Made by a program: the position numbers and the translations under genes
Source: JBDRTU01 sp043823825
Lineage (GTDB): Bacteria; Patescibacteriota; Patescibacteriia; Veblenbacterales; UBA10138
NCBI GenBank assembly: GCA_043823825.1
Contig: JBDRTU010000060.1
Span: 1-34,999 of the forward strand
Direction: 5' to 3'
Length of the DNA stretch: 34,999 nucleotides
The notes under the pieces: model-generated
Database searches by the model: none
Seen by the model: only the letters and a program-made list of their open reading frames with translations
What the model was told of the DNA's origin: nothing
Part shown: piece by piece, positions 24,467 through 32,430 of the stretch
Position numbering within the stretch: the stretch's first letter is position 1
How the letters are laid out: each line of letters starts with the position of its first letter

Positions 24467-25486
24467 ATGAAATATCAACAATTACTTGATCGGCCTAATA
24501 TAATAGTGGCCGGAGGAGCCGGCTTTATTGGCTCGCATCTTTGTGACCGTTTAGTTAAAGAAGCAAATGTTATTTGTCTTGATAATTTTATAACTGGACG
24601 GGAAGAAAATATTGATCTGTTGCTAAAAAATCCGCATTTCGAATTTATTAAACACGATTTACGAAAGCAGATCAAACTGGATGATTTAAAAGAATTGGAA
24701 ATTTTTAAAGTAAAATATCAAGGTATTCAGCAGATTTATAATCTTGCCTGCCCCACCTCGCCTAAGGCTTATCATCGTTTACCTATTGAGACCTTAGAAG
24801 CTAATTCTTGGGCTACTAAAAATTTATTAGATCTAGCCGTTACCTACAAAGCCAAATTTGTTCATACTTCTACCTCGGCTATTTATGGTGAACCTAAAGA
24901 CAATAATCCTTTTTCTGAAGACTATTGGGGTTATATTGATCCGATTGGACCGCGTAGTTGTTATAATGAAGGGAAACGCTTTGCCGAAAGTTTAGTATTA
25001 AATTATGGAGAGCATCGAGGCGTTAACTGGCGTACGGCTCGAATTTTTAATACTTTTGGTCCGCGTTTGAAAATTAATGACGGTCGATTAATTCCCGATT
25101 TTATTTTCCAAGCCCTGCGTCATCAACCGTTAGTGATTTATGGTTTGCCCCAGGCGCCTGCTACTTTCTGCTATGTTTCAGATATGATAGATGGTTTAGT
25201 GAAATTAATGCAGCACGAGGGGCAGGGGGTGTTTAATTTAGGTAATCCTAAAATTCATTCCATAGAAGAGGTGGCTCATAAAATTTTAGTTTTAGTAAAT
25301 AGCAAATCCAAGATTGAAGTGAATAATTCTGTTCCGCCTTATATTGTGCGACAAGGCATCCCCGACATTTCCAAAGCTAAAGAACAATTTGGTTGGTTCC
25401 CCTTAATATCATTGGAGCAGGGTTTAAAAGAAACTGTTGATTATTTAAGAGCCCATTTAGACGTACTGGAACTTAAGCAAGCATAA
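24467..25486 (+). CDS. UDP-glucuronate decarboxylase-like NAD-dependent sugar enzyme
   Basis: This 339-residue extended SDR has NAD-binding GGAGFIG (16-22), NLACPTSPKAYH (92-103), the TST motif (134-136), GPRSCYNEGKR with Y166 and K170, ARIFNTFGPR and FCYVSDMIDGLVKLM. The ACPxSP, GPRSCYxEGKR and FNTYGPR-type motifs identify the UDP-xylose synthase (UXS) group, which makes UDP-xylose from UDP-glucuronate. The protein has an extra insertion at about 70-88. UDP-xylose would supply a pentose for the glycan. No UDP-glucose dehydrogenase lies in the window. It is 5 nt from metK, with no clear ribosome-binding site. Confidence 0.8.
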   Translation: MKYQQLLDRPNIIVAGGAGFIGSHLCDRLVKEANVICLDNFITGREENIDLLLKNPHFEFIKHDLRKQIKLDDLKELEIFKVKYQGIQQIYNLACPTSPKAYHRLPIETLEANSWATKNLLDLAVTYKAKFVHTSTSAIYGEPKDNNPFSEDYWGYIDPIGPRSCYNEGKRFAESLVLNYGEHRGVNWRTARIFNTFGPRLKINDGRLIPDFIFQALRHQPLVIYGLPQAPATFCYVSDMIDGLVKLMQHEGQGVFNLGNPKIHSIEEVAHKILVLVNSKSKIEVNNSVPPYIVRQGIPDISKAKEQFGWFPLISLEQGLKETVDYLRAHLDVLELKQA

Positions 25487-25491
25487 TCAAA

Positions 25492-26640
25492 ATGTCTGAA
25501 CTTTCAGTTTTTACGTCTGAGTCAGTAACCGAAGGGCATCCAGATAAAATCTGTGATCAGATTTCTGATACCATTCTTGACCAATTATTAAAACAAGATC
25601 CCTACACTCGAGCTGGCATCGAGGCTTTTGCTACCTCGGGAGTAATTATTGTAGCGGGCGAAGTGTCAACCAAGGGGTTTGTTGATGTGCAAAAAACAGT
25701 TCGGCAATTACTTAAGGACATTGGCTATAATAATCCCGATTATGGTTTAGATTGGGAAGATGCGGGTGTCTTAGTGTCATTACACGAGCAAAGTGCGGAT
25801 ATTAAACAAGGTGTAGTGAGAGGTAAGCAAAAGTTAGGTGCTGGCGATCAGGGATTAATGTTTGGTTATGCTTCGCGCGAGACAGCTGAATTAATGCCAT
25901 TACCAATTAGTTTGGCCCACAAGTTGGCGCGGCGCCTAGCCCAAGTGCGCCATCGTAAAATCATTCCTTACCTAAGACCTGATGGCAAAACGCAAGTGGC
26001 AGTAGAATACCGAAATGGTAAACCATCACGAATTTCTAATGTAGTTATAGCGGCTCAACATCACCCAGAGATTAAGCAAGACAAGATTAAGAGGGATTTA
26101 ATTAGCAAGGTTATTAGGCCGATCTGTGGACGATGGATTGATCGTAAAACTGATTTTTTTATTAACGCCACTGGACGATTTGTGTCCGGCGGACCCGAAG
26201 CTGATACAGGTTTAACTGGCAGAAAAGTGATAGTTGACACTTATGGTGGCAAAGGAAGGCACGGCGGTGGTTGTTTTTCTGGTAAAGATCCATCCAAAGT
26301 TGATCGCTCAGCCAGTTATATGGCGAGACATATTGCCAAGAATTTAGTAGCCGCTGGCTTGGCTCGGGAATGTGAAGTTCAATTAGCTTATGTGATTGGC
26401 CGAAGCGAACCAGTGGCTTTAAGCGTCAATACTTTTGCTACAGGTAAATTAGGGGAGGAGCGGTTAGCTAAGATTATTAGAAAACATTTCCCTTTGACCC
26501 CGCACGGTATCATTAAGTATTTGAAGTTACGGCGCCCGATTTACCGCGCCACTTCGGTCTATGGCCATTTTGGCCGCAGTGAACCGTCGTTTAGTTGGGA
26601 GAAACTCAATAAGGTGCCGATCTTAAAACGTTATTTATGA
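25492..26640 (+). CDS. metK: S-adenosylmethionine synthetase
   Basis: This 382-residue enzyme makes SAM from methionine and ATP in the cytoplasm. It has the ATP motif GHPDK (15-19), GAGDQGLMFGYA (116-127), GGPEADTGLTGRK (233-245) and the phosphate loop GGGCFSGKDPSKVDRS (258-273). Length and motif spacing are those of bacterial MetK. It starts 5 nt after the UXS-like gene. Three methyltransferase-like genes lie in the same locus, but metK is a housekeeping gene and its position here may be chance. No SAM or SMK riboswitch could be recognised upstream. Confidence 0.97.
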   Translation: MSELSVFTSESVTEGHPDKICDQISDTILDQLLKQDPYTRAGIEAFATSGVIIVAGEVSTKGFVDVQKTVRQLLKDIGYNNPDYGLDWEDAGVLVSLHEQSADIKQGVVRGKQKLGAGDQGLMFGYASRETAELMPLPISLAHKLARRLAQVRHRKIIPYLRPDGKTQVAVEYRNGKPSRISNVVIAAQHHPEIKQDKIKRDLISKVIRPICGRWIDRKTDFFINATGRFVSGGPEADTGLTGRKVIVDTYGGKGRHGGGCFSGKDPSKVDRSASYMARHIAKNLVAAGLARECEVQLAYVIGRSEPVALSVNTFATGKLGEERLAKIIRKHFPLTPHGIIKYLKLRRPIYRATSVYGHFGRSEPSFSWEKLNKVPILKRYL

Positions 26641-26666
26641 AAGTGGTAGAAACTGTCGGAGCGGGC

Positions 26667-26686
26667 CGTCTCGCCTACGGCGGACG
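26667..26686 (+). terminator. GC-rich hairpin after metK
   Basis: CGTC (26667-26670) and CGCC (26672-26675) pair with GGCG (26679-26682) and GACG (26683-26686), with one bulged T and a TAC loop. It lies 27 nt after the metK stop in the 104-nt gap. There is no T-tract after it, so it may be a weak or Rho-assisted terminator, or part of a small repeat; a second GCCTCGCC stretch follows it. Confidence 0.4.
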
Positions 26687-26744
26687 AGCCTCGCCAAACT
26701 ATTCAAATACAATTTGCTTTAGTTTTAATTAGCGCCGAATTTAT

Positions 26745-27668
26745 ATGCGTATCCTAGTAACCGGTGGGGCGGGCTTTATTGGCTCACACTTAGTTGATAG
26801 CTTAATCGAGCGCGGCTTTAAAGTTTTCGTAATTGATAATTTATCTAGTGGTAAGAAAAAGCATGTGCCCCCAAAAGCTACATTTTATAAGTTGGATGTT
26901 CGTTCACCACGGCTTAAGGCCTTAATAAAAAAAATTAACCCCGACTACATTTGTCATTTAGCAGCCCAAGTTAGTGTGCCACGCTCGCAAGACGATGCAG
27001 CCAAGGATGCTGAGATTAACATTATTGGTTCTTTAAAATTAGCTGAAGCAGCGCGGCAATTGAAAATTAAAAAATTTGTTTTTGTTTCCACTGGCGGTGC
27101 AATTTATGGCAAAACCGATATCTTCCCAACACCCGAGACAGCGGAAGCTAAACCCCGTTCACCATATGCTTTAGCTAAATACACGGTTGAGAAATATTTA
27201 CAATATTATGGGGAAGTTCAGGGGATGCCGTTTACTGTAGCGCGGTTGGCTAATATTTACGGTCCGCGTCAGGAATGGAGTATTGAATCAGGAGTGGTAA
27301 GTATTTTTATTAATAAACTGTTAACTGACGAAGTATTGCCTTTACATTGGGGTGGCAGACAGACACGGGATTTTGTATATGTAGGTGATACGGTTCGGGG
27401 GATAATAAAAATAATGGAGCAGGGTAGGGGCATTTATAATATTGGTACGGGACAAGAGACATCAATTAAAGAATTAGCTGTTTTGCTAGGGAAGATAGTT
27501 GGCCAACCGCCGCGAATAAAACATGATCCACCGCGTAGTGAAGCAGAATTGGAGCGTAGCATATTAGATATTCGTTTAATTAAAGAGAAGTTAGGTTGGC
27601 GACCTCAAATAAAGCTAGAAGATGGTTTGGCTAAAACAGTTGATTGGTTTAAACAAGAAGTTATATGA
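26745..27668 (+). CDS. NAD-dependent epimerase/dehydratase, UDP-glucose 4-epimerase-like
   Basis: This 307-residue extended SDR has GGAGFIG (7-13), HLAAQVSVPRSQ (71-82), STGGAIYG (115-122), the YxxxK pair Y141/K145 in SPYALAK, ARLANIYGPRQ and RDFVYVGDTVRG. The profile fits the GalE family in a broad sense, including UDP-GlcNAc 4-epimerases (WbpP) and UDP-glucose 4-epimerases, and the exact sugar is not decided by these motifs. It is translationally coupled (ATGA at 27665) to the DPM1-like glycosyltransferase and could supply its nucleotide sugar. Confidence 0.8.
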   Translation: MRILVTGGAGFIGSHLVDSLIERGFKVFVIDNLSSGKKKHVPPKATFYKLDVRSPRLKALIKKINPDYICHLAAQVSVPRSQDDAAKDAEINIIGSLKLAEAARQLKIKKFVFVSTGGAIYGKTDIFPTPETAEAKPRSPYALAKYTVEKYLQYYGEVQGMPFTVARLANIYGPRQEWSIESGVVSIFINKLLTDEVLPLHWGGRQTRDFVYVGDTVRGIIKIMEQGRGIYNIGTGQETSIKELAVLLGKIVGQPPRIKHDPPRSEAELERSILDIRLIKEKLGWRPQIKLEDGLAKTVDWFKQEVI

Positions 27669-28339
27669 TCAGTGTTATTATACCAGCATACAATGAAGAA
27701 ACCTCTATTGGTTCCGTGGTGAAGTCACTTAAGCCTTTAGCATCGCTTGTAGTGGTAGTTGATGATGGTTCCACTGACCAAACAGTGGAACGCGCCAGCG
27801 CGGCTGGTGCGGTAGTAATTTCACATATAGTTAATCGTGGTTATGGAGCAGCGATTGCTACGGGTACTGAATATGCTCTTAGCCAAGGGGCCAATCACCT
27901 TGTCCATTTTGATGCGGATGGACAATTTGTGGCTGAAGAAATTAATAAAGCGCTAGCACCGATTCAAGCGCAGCAAGTTGAGGTAGTTTTAGGATCACGT
28001 TTTTTAGGACGAACAGTAGATTTGCCTTTAATACGAAAATTGATTTTAAAAGTGGCAACCATTTTTACTTGGGCCTTTTCTGGCATTAAACTTACTGATG
28101 CTCAAAATGGTTTTCGTGCCTTTACGGCTGAAGCAGCACGGCAAATTATCATTAAGCAAGACGGCAAGGCCGCTACTTCGGAAATTATTGATGAAATAGC
28201 ACGCTTAAAGCTAAAATACTTAGAGGTACCAGTAACAGTGCACTATACCCAATATTCACTTAATAAAGCTAAAGCTAATACAGTATTTGATATTTGGCGT
28301 ATTGTTAGGGATTTGTTCTTAGGTAAATTAATTAAGTAA
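27665..28339 (+). CDS. DPM1-like GT2 glycosyltransferase (polyprenyl-phosphate sugar synthase type)
   Basis: This short (224-residue) GT2 enzyme has VIIPAYNEETSIG (4-16), VVDDGSTDQT (31-40), NRGYGAAIATG (57-67), FDADGQF (82-88, D83-A-D85-G) and GSRFLG, with DAQNGFRAF near residue 160. These features match the DPM1/polyprenyl-phosphate mannosyl- or glucosyltransferase subgroup, which transfers a sugar to a polyprenyl phosphate on the cytoplasmic side. Its product would be a donor for a GT-C enzyme outside. A DUF2304 gene follows 2 nt downstream, a frequent pairing. Confidence 0.8.
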   Translation: MISVIIPAYNEETSIGSVVKSLKPLASLVVVVDDGSTDQTVERASAAGAVVISHIVNRGYGAAIATGTEYALSQGANHLVHFDADGQFVAEEINKALAPIQAQQVEVVLGSRFLGRTVDLPLIRKLILKVATIFTWAFSGIKLTDAQNGFRAFTAEAARQIIIKQDGKAATSEIIDEIARLKLKYLEVPVTVHYTQYSLNKAKANTVFDIWRIVRDLFLGKLIK

Positions 28340-28341
28340 TT

Positions 28342-28677
28342 ATGTCCACTATTCAAATTGTAATTTTATTATTCGTCCTGTTAATGTGGTGGCGTTTGTA
28401 TTCTAAGTTTAAAAGTGGCGAATTAGTAATACGTGAATTTGTGGAATGGTTTTTGTTTTGGTTAGTGGTAGCGGCTTTAACTTTGGTACCCGACACGGCG
28501 AGTTACTTGGCAAGTTTGGTTGGTGTTGGTCGTGGAGTAGATTTAATAGTATATTTAGCTTTGTTATTAATTTTTTATTTATTATTTAGAGTTTTTATGC
28601 GCTTGGAAAAAAACAATCGGCAGCTTACAAAAGTGGTTCGTTCATTGGCGTTAAAAGATAGGGAGGAGAAAAAATAG
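28342..28677 (+). CDS. DUF2304 membrane protein
   Basis: This 111-residue protein has three hydrophobic segments (about 4-20, 33-50 and 67-88) and a charged C-terminal tail (RLEKNNRQLTKVVRSLALKD). The pattern and its place directly after a DPM1-like GT2 fit DUF2304, which commonly sits beside such transferases and may act as their membrane partner. Function is not established. Confidence 0.75.
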   Translation: MSTIQIVILLFVLLMWWRLYSKFKSGELVIREFVEWFLFWLVVAALTLVPDTASYLASLVGVGRGVDLIVYLALLLIFYLLFRVFMRLEKNNRQLTKVVRSLALKDREEKK

Positions 28678-28678
28678 C

Positions 28679-29116
28679 ATGTTGCAGAAAGTTAAAAAAT
28701 TTGAACGCTGGGCCCCTTTATTTATCAGATTAGGGTTAGCATTTATTTTTTTGTGGTCAGCTTTGAGCAAACTTTTAGCCGACACAGAAGCGCTTGGTGT
28801 CTGCACTAATGTTGACGAGGCAATTTCTTTGGTGGGTAGTTTTGCCTGGTTTCCGATTTCGCCCGAGTTATTTGTCTTAATTCAGTCATGGGCTGAACTA
28901 GTGCTTGGTTTATTATTATTGTTTGGTTTATGGATTGAGTTAGCGGCAGCCGGTACGGCTTTAGTATTTCTTTTATTTTTTGTTTTTTTGGATTTTGATT
29001 TAATCTGGAAAAATGTGGCGCTCTTGGGAGCTTCATTAGCTTTATTAGTTTTACCTGCTGATCCAGCAAGGCTTGATAATAAGACGCGATCCTGGTGGCA
29101 ATTTTGGCGCCGTTAG
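28679..29116 (+). CDS. DoxX-like membrane protein
   Basis: This 145-residue protein with about four transmembrane helices has the N-terminal RLGLAFIFLWSALSKLL-like segment of the DoxX family. GGGAGGAG-like purines at 28661-28668 lie about 10 nt before the ATG, one of the few good ribosome-binding sites in the window. It lies 1 nt after the DUF2304 stop. DoxX-like proteins are linked to redox or quinone-associated membrane functions, but its role in a glycan operon is unknown. Confidence 0.6.
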   Translation: MLQKVKKFERWAPLFIRLGLAFIFLWSALSKLLADTEALGVCTNVDEAISLVGSFAWFPISPELFVLIQSWAELVLGLLLLFGLWIELAAAGTALVFLLFFVFLDFDLIWKNVALLGASLALLVLPADPARLDNKTRSWWQFWRR

Positions 29117-29119
29117 CGT

Positions 29120-30169
29120 ATGAAGTTAGCCATTGTTATTGTTAGTTACAATGGACTAAAGTATTTGCCAGCTGCTCTTAAAAGCTGCAAAGACTTTGCC
29201 CCTCACTGCCAGGTATATTTAGTGGAAAATGCGTCAAGCGATGGGTCTTTAGAGTATATCCAAAAAAATTGGCCCAAGGTTAAACTATTTCCGCAGGCAA
29301 CTAATTTGGGTTTTGCTGAAGGAAACAATGTAGGTTTGAGGCAAGCAATGTCCGAGGGAGCAGAAGCGATTTTTTTATTAAATCAAGATGCTGAGCTAAC
29401 TTCCGGTAGTCTGGATAAATTAGAAAGCTATTTATCAACTCACCCAAAGGTAGGAATGGTTCAACCTCGCCTTAGTTTACCCAATGGCCGGATTAATAGT
29501 TTAGGTAATTGTTATCATTATCTGGGTTTTGGTTTTGCTGGCGGTAACGGGTTAAGTTATGAAGAAGCTCTTAGGCGTTTACATTGGTTTAAAAATCAAA
29601 CAGAAATTCCTTATGCGAGTGGAGCAGGTGTATTATTGAGGTCGCAAGCGCTTAAACAGGTTGGGTTGTTTGATCAAACATTATTTATGTATCATGAAGA
29701 TTTAGAATTATCATTACGCTTTCGTAGTTTTGGTTGGCGTTTAGAAATATTGCCAGAGGCAGAAGTAATACATCATTATCAATTTAGTGCTAGCTCCAAT
29801 AATTTTTATTATATGGAACGCAACCGTTTGTCGGTTTGGTTATCTTATTTTAAACTACCAACCCTGATTTTACTTTTTATTCCTTGGTTAATTTCTGAGC
29901 TAGCGCTACTCCTCACTAGTTTATTTAATGGTTGGAGCGGAGCTTGGTGGCGAGCTCGTCGCTATTTTTTTAACAAAGAGATTTGGCAATATCTAACCTC
30001 CAAGCGTCAGCAGTTAAGAAAGACCAGAAAAGTAAACGACCGTCTACTTTTAAGTTTTGCTAGTGGTTCTATTCATTTTCAAGAAAAAGATCGATGGTTT
30101 GTGCGATATTTATTTAATCCTTTGTCGGCGGTTGGGTGGTTACTAATTAAACCCTTAATCCGTTGGTAG
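29120..30169 (+). CDS. WbbL/rhamnosyltransferase-like GT2 glycosyltransferase
   Basis: This 349-residue GT2 starts with IVIVSYNGLKYLP (5-17) and has VENASSDGS (35-43), NLGFAEGNNVG (62-72) and the metal-binding NQDAEL (88-93). The ASGAGVLLR and YHEDLELSLRFRSFGW stretches are typical of the WbbL-like (rhamnosyl/galactofuranosyl) subgroup. The C-terminal region has a hydrophobic segment (about 245-270) and a basic tail, suggesting attachment to the inner membrane. Donor and acceptor are not resolved. It starts 3 nt after the DoxX-like gene. Confidence 0.85.
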   Translation: MKLAIVIVSYNGLKYLPAALKSCKDFAPHCQVYLVENASSDGSLEYIQKNWPKVKLFPQATNLGFAEGNNVGLRQAMSEGAEAIFLLNQDAELTSGSLDKLESYLSTHPKVGMVQPRLSLPNGRINSLGNCYHYLGFGFAGGNGLSYEEALRRLHWFKNQTEIPYASGAGVLLRSQALKQVGLFDQTLFMYHEDLELSLRFRSFGWRLEILPEAEVIHHYQFSASSNNFYYMERNRLSVWLSYFKLPTLILLFIPWLISELALLLTSLFNGWSGAWWRARRYFFNKEIWQYLTSKRQQLRKTRKVNDRLLLSFASGSIHFQEKDRWFVRYLFNPLSAVGWLLIKPLIRW

Positions 30170-30191
30170 ATATTTAACAGGCCTTTACTAT

Positions 30192-30602
30192 ATGGGTATA
30201 GTTAAACTTAAACAATATATTAAGAATTCAAAGTATCAAATTATTAAGTATTTAATTATTGGCATTAGTTCTACTGCTATAGACATTTTATTGCTGGTCT
30301 TCTTAAAAGAAAAAGCTAATTTCGGACCCACTTTTGCAGTAGCAATCAACCAGATACTTGTCATTGCGTATAATTTTTTCATGAATAAGTATTGGTCTTT
30401 TAAAACAAAAAAGCAACCACTGCGGCAATTCAGCCGTTATATTATATTGGTGGGTTTAAATTATTGTAGCTCGATTTTACTAATGTATATATTTCATGAT
30501 TTGATCAACATAAATTATATCTTAGTACGATTATCCTCCATAGTCTTATTAGTTACCATTAATTTTATTCTTTATAAACATTGGGTTTATAAAGAAGCAT
30601 AA
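30192..30602 (+). CDS. GtrA-family membrane protein (second copy)
   Basis: This is a 136-residue four-helix protein with KYLIIGISSTAIDILLLVFL (20-38), NQILVIAYNFFMNKYWSF (56-73) and a C-terminal NFILYKHWVY, all typical of GtrA. It is only distantly similar to the protein at 23947-24393. The next gene, a GT-C transferase with an AftA-like motif, begins 1 nt after its stop. In Mycobacterium a GtrA-like protein (Rv3789) stands near aftA. AT-rich codons (ATA, AAA, TTA) set it apart from the GT2 gene before it. Confidence 0.8.
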   Translation: MGIVKLKQYIKNSKYQIIKYLIIGISSTAIDILLLVFLKEKANFGPTFAVAINQILVIAYNFFMNKYWSFKTKKQPLRQFSRYIILVGLNYCSSILLMYIFHDLININYILVRLSSIVLLVTINFILYKHWVYKEA

Positions 30603-30603
30603 T

Positions 30604-32310
30604 ATGGATTTTTTTGACGTACAAATATATATTGCTATCAAACTGTTATTTCTTCTGTTTATTGCCATAAGTTTGTATTTAGTATACAAAAGAAAATACC
30701 CAATTTATTTTCTTATATTAGTTGGAGTAATATCAGCCGTATCATATGCTTTGTTGGTGGATAATCTTGAGTTGCTATTTTGGGGTTTGCAAGGTGATGA
30801 AATAACTATTTCTGCAATGTATAATACCTTTGCTAATAGTAGCGTTTTTAACTCGGATTTTGCTTATCATCATCTTCCGCCTTTTTATCCCCCATTATTT
30901 TTTTGGATATTTTCGCTAATCGGAAAAATAATGAATTGGAATGGAATACTCATGGCAAAATTCGCTGCTTTTTGTTTTTTTCTGTTATTCCCTGTTGGTT
31001 TATATTATTTCATAAAATATCTTACCAAAGACCAATTAGCAGAAAATAATATCCCGGGAAAAATTTTCATTCTACTCTCACCGTTACTTATAATAACTAT
31101 ATTAGACAAAGATTTACTGATCGGAAAACCTTACGAAGTTATAACTGCAGCTTTAACAATATTCTGGTATATTAGCCTTCATTTACAAATTACCAGCGGG
31201 AAATGGAGTAAAAAAATGCCCTTAATCTACGGGATAATAGCTGGTCTAATTTTCATGACATATTATTTATGGCTGATATTTGCAGTTATTTCTTTTATTA
31301 TAATTGGTTTGGTTGAAAAACGAGGGCTAGTGAAAAAATATTTTCTGTATTTATTTCAAACTATGATCGTAGCGTTCATAGTTAGTACACCCTTTTTGTT
31401 GCCATTGTTTATAAGTTACTTAAAAACAGGCATGGAAAGCTGGCAAACCTCCTTCTTTACGCCCAGTGGACTAGATCTTTGGTTGCCAATGTTTAAGTTG
31501 AGCTCTATTAATAATGTTTTACTTCTATTTGGTTTTGCTATTTTAATCTATTATAGAAATAATAAATATATTAGGCAGCTTATTTATCTTTTTTTAACAG
31601 CTTTTATTTGGTGGGGGTTGGGAATAGCTTCCTTGCTTATATTTAACATACCTGTCCAAGAATTTCGTGGGTTTTATATTTTAGCCCCAAGTATATTAGT
31701 GATTTCTGCTGCTTATGGAATAGAACGAATATGGTGCTATTTCAATATTAATCAGAATAAAAATCTTTATTATGTAATCACAATAATAGGAGTAGTTTAT
31801 TTCTCAACTCAGTCAATTTTTGGATTTTTCATTGATGACCCCTTGGTTAAAAATCGGCGTGTGGAATCTAAAAATACTCAAATAGAGATTATTAATCTAG
31901 TTAAATTTTTACAAGCAACTCCTAGCGCAAACACTAAACTTACGCTTCAAACCACGCCACAAATTATGGCCTTTATACCTATAAATAATTTAATTTATTT
32001 CAACCAGCACAACAACCACCCATCAGCTATTTTTTCTAAACGTTATGAATATATTCAATCTTTAGCCAATTCAAGATCATCCGAGGAATTTTATGAAGAA
32101 ATAAAAAATTGTCCCTATGGTAAAGTTGAGCAATTAATTTTTTATAGTGACAGCGAAAATTACTATTTGTATTTTCATTTAGATAAAATAATACAGGGGA
32201 TTGAAGAAAAAACCGTTAAAATTAACAGAAAATTATTGGCGTCTGAATATTTTGAAAAAATATATGATAACAATAATTATGTGGTGATCAATATCAGATA
32301 CGACAATTAG
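30604..32310 (+). CDS. GT-C membrane glycosyltransferase, AftA-like
   Basis: This 568-residue protein has about 10-12 transmembrane segments in residues 8-410 and a C-terminal soluble domain (about 415-568). The first extracytoplasmic loop carries GDE (64-66) and, after an insert, HLPPFYPPLFFW (90-101). The LPPFYPP motif is a hallmark of mycobacterial arabinofuranosyltransferases (AftA_N), which use decaprenyl-phospho-arabinose. So the protein probably transfers a sugar from a polyprenyl-phosphate donor on the outer face of the membrane; arabinose is only a possibility. The gene is among the most AT-rich in the window (about 30% GC by eye), and composition changes sharply at 32431, suggesting separate acquisition with the preceding GtrA gene. 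Confidence 0.7.
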   Translation: MDFFDVQIYIAIKLLFLLFIAISLYLVYKRKYPIYFLILVGVISAVSYALLVDNLELLFWGLQGDEITISAMYNTFANSSVFNSDFAYHHLPPFYPPLFFWIFSLIGKIMNWNGILMAKFAAFCFFLLFPVGLYYFIKYLTKDQLAENNIPGKIFILLSPLLIITILDKDLLIGKPYEVITAALTIFWYISLHLQITSGKWSKKMPLIYGIIAGLIFMTYYLWLIFAVISFIIIGLVEKRGLVKKYFLYLFQTMIVAFIVSTPFLLPLFISYLKTGMESWQTSFFTPSGLDLWLPMFKLSSINNVLLLFGFAILIYYRNNKYIRQLIYLFLTAFIWWGLGIASLLIFNIPVQEFRGFYILAPSILVISAAYGIERIWCYFNINQNKNLYYVITIIGVVYFSTQSIFGFFIDDPLVKNRRVESKNTQIEIINLVKFLQATPSANTKLTLQTTPQIMAFIPINNLIYFNQHNNHPSAIFSKRYEYIQSLANSRSSEEFYEEIKNCPYGKVEQLIFYSDSENYYLYFHLDKIIQGIEEKTVKINRKLLASEYFEKIYDNNNYVVINIRYDN

Positions 32311-32414
32311 TAAGCAAATTTTACTCAAAACTTTAATTATTTGATTGGTTGGCTTAACCTATAACGGGCTGACAAATAGGGCTTATTTCTTAACACTCGC
32401 TTCGTTGATAACTT

Positions 32415-32423
32415 TGGTATAAT
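32415..32423 (+). promoter_or_regulatory. Extended -10 promoter of the GT4 pair, leaderless start
   Basis: TGGTATAAT is a perfect extended -10 element (TGnTATAAT). It ends 7 nt before the ATG at 32431, so transcription should begin at or next to the A of the start codon and the mRNA would be leaderless. No ribosome-binding site is present. No convincing -35 box is seen, as is common for extended -10 promoters. The rest of the 120-nt gap after 32310 holds no terminator that I can support. Confidence 0.65.
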
Positions 32424-32430
32424 GTAAAAT

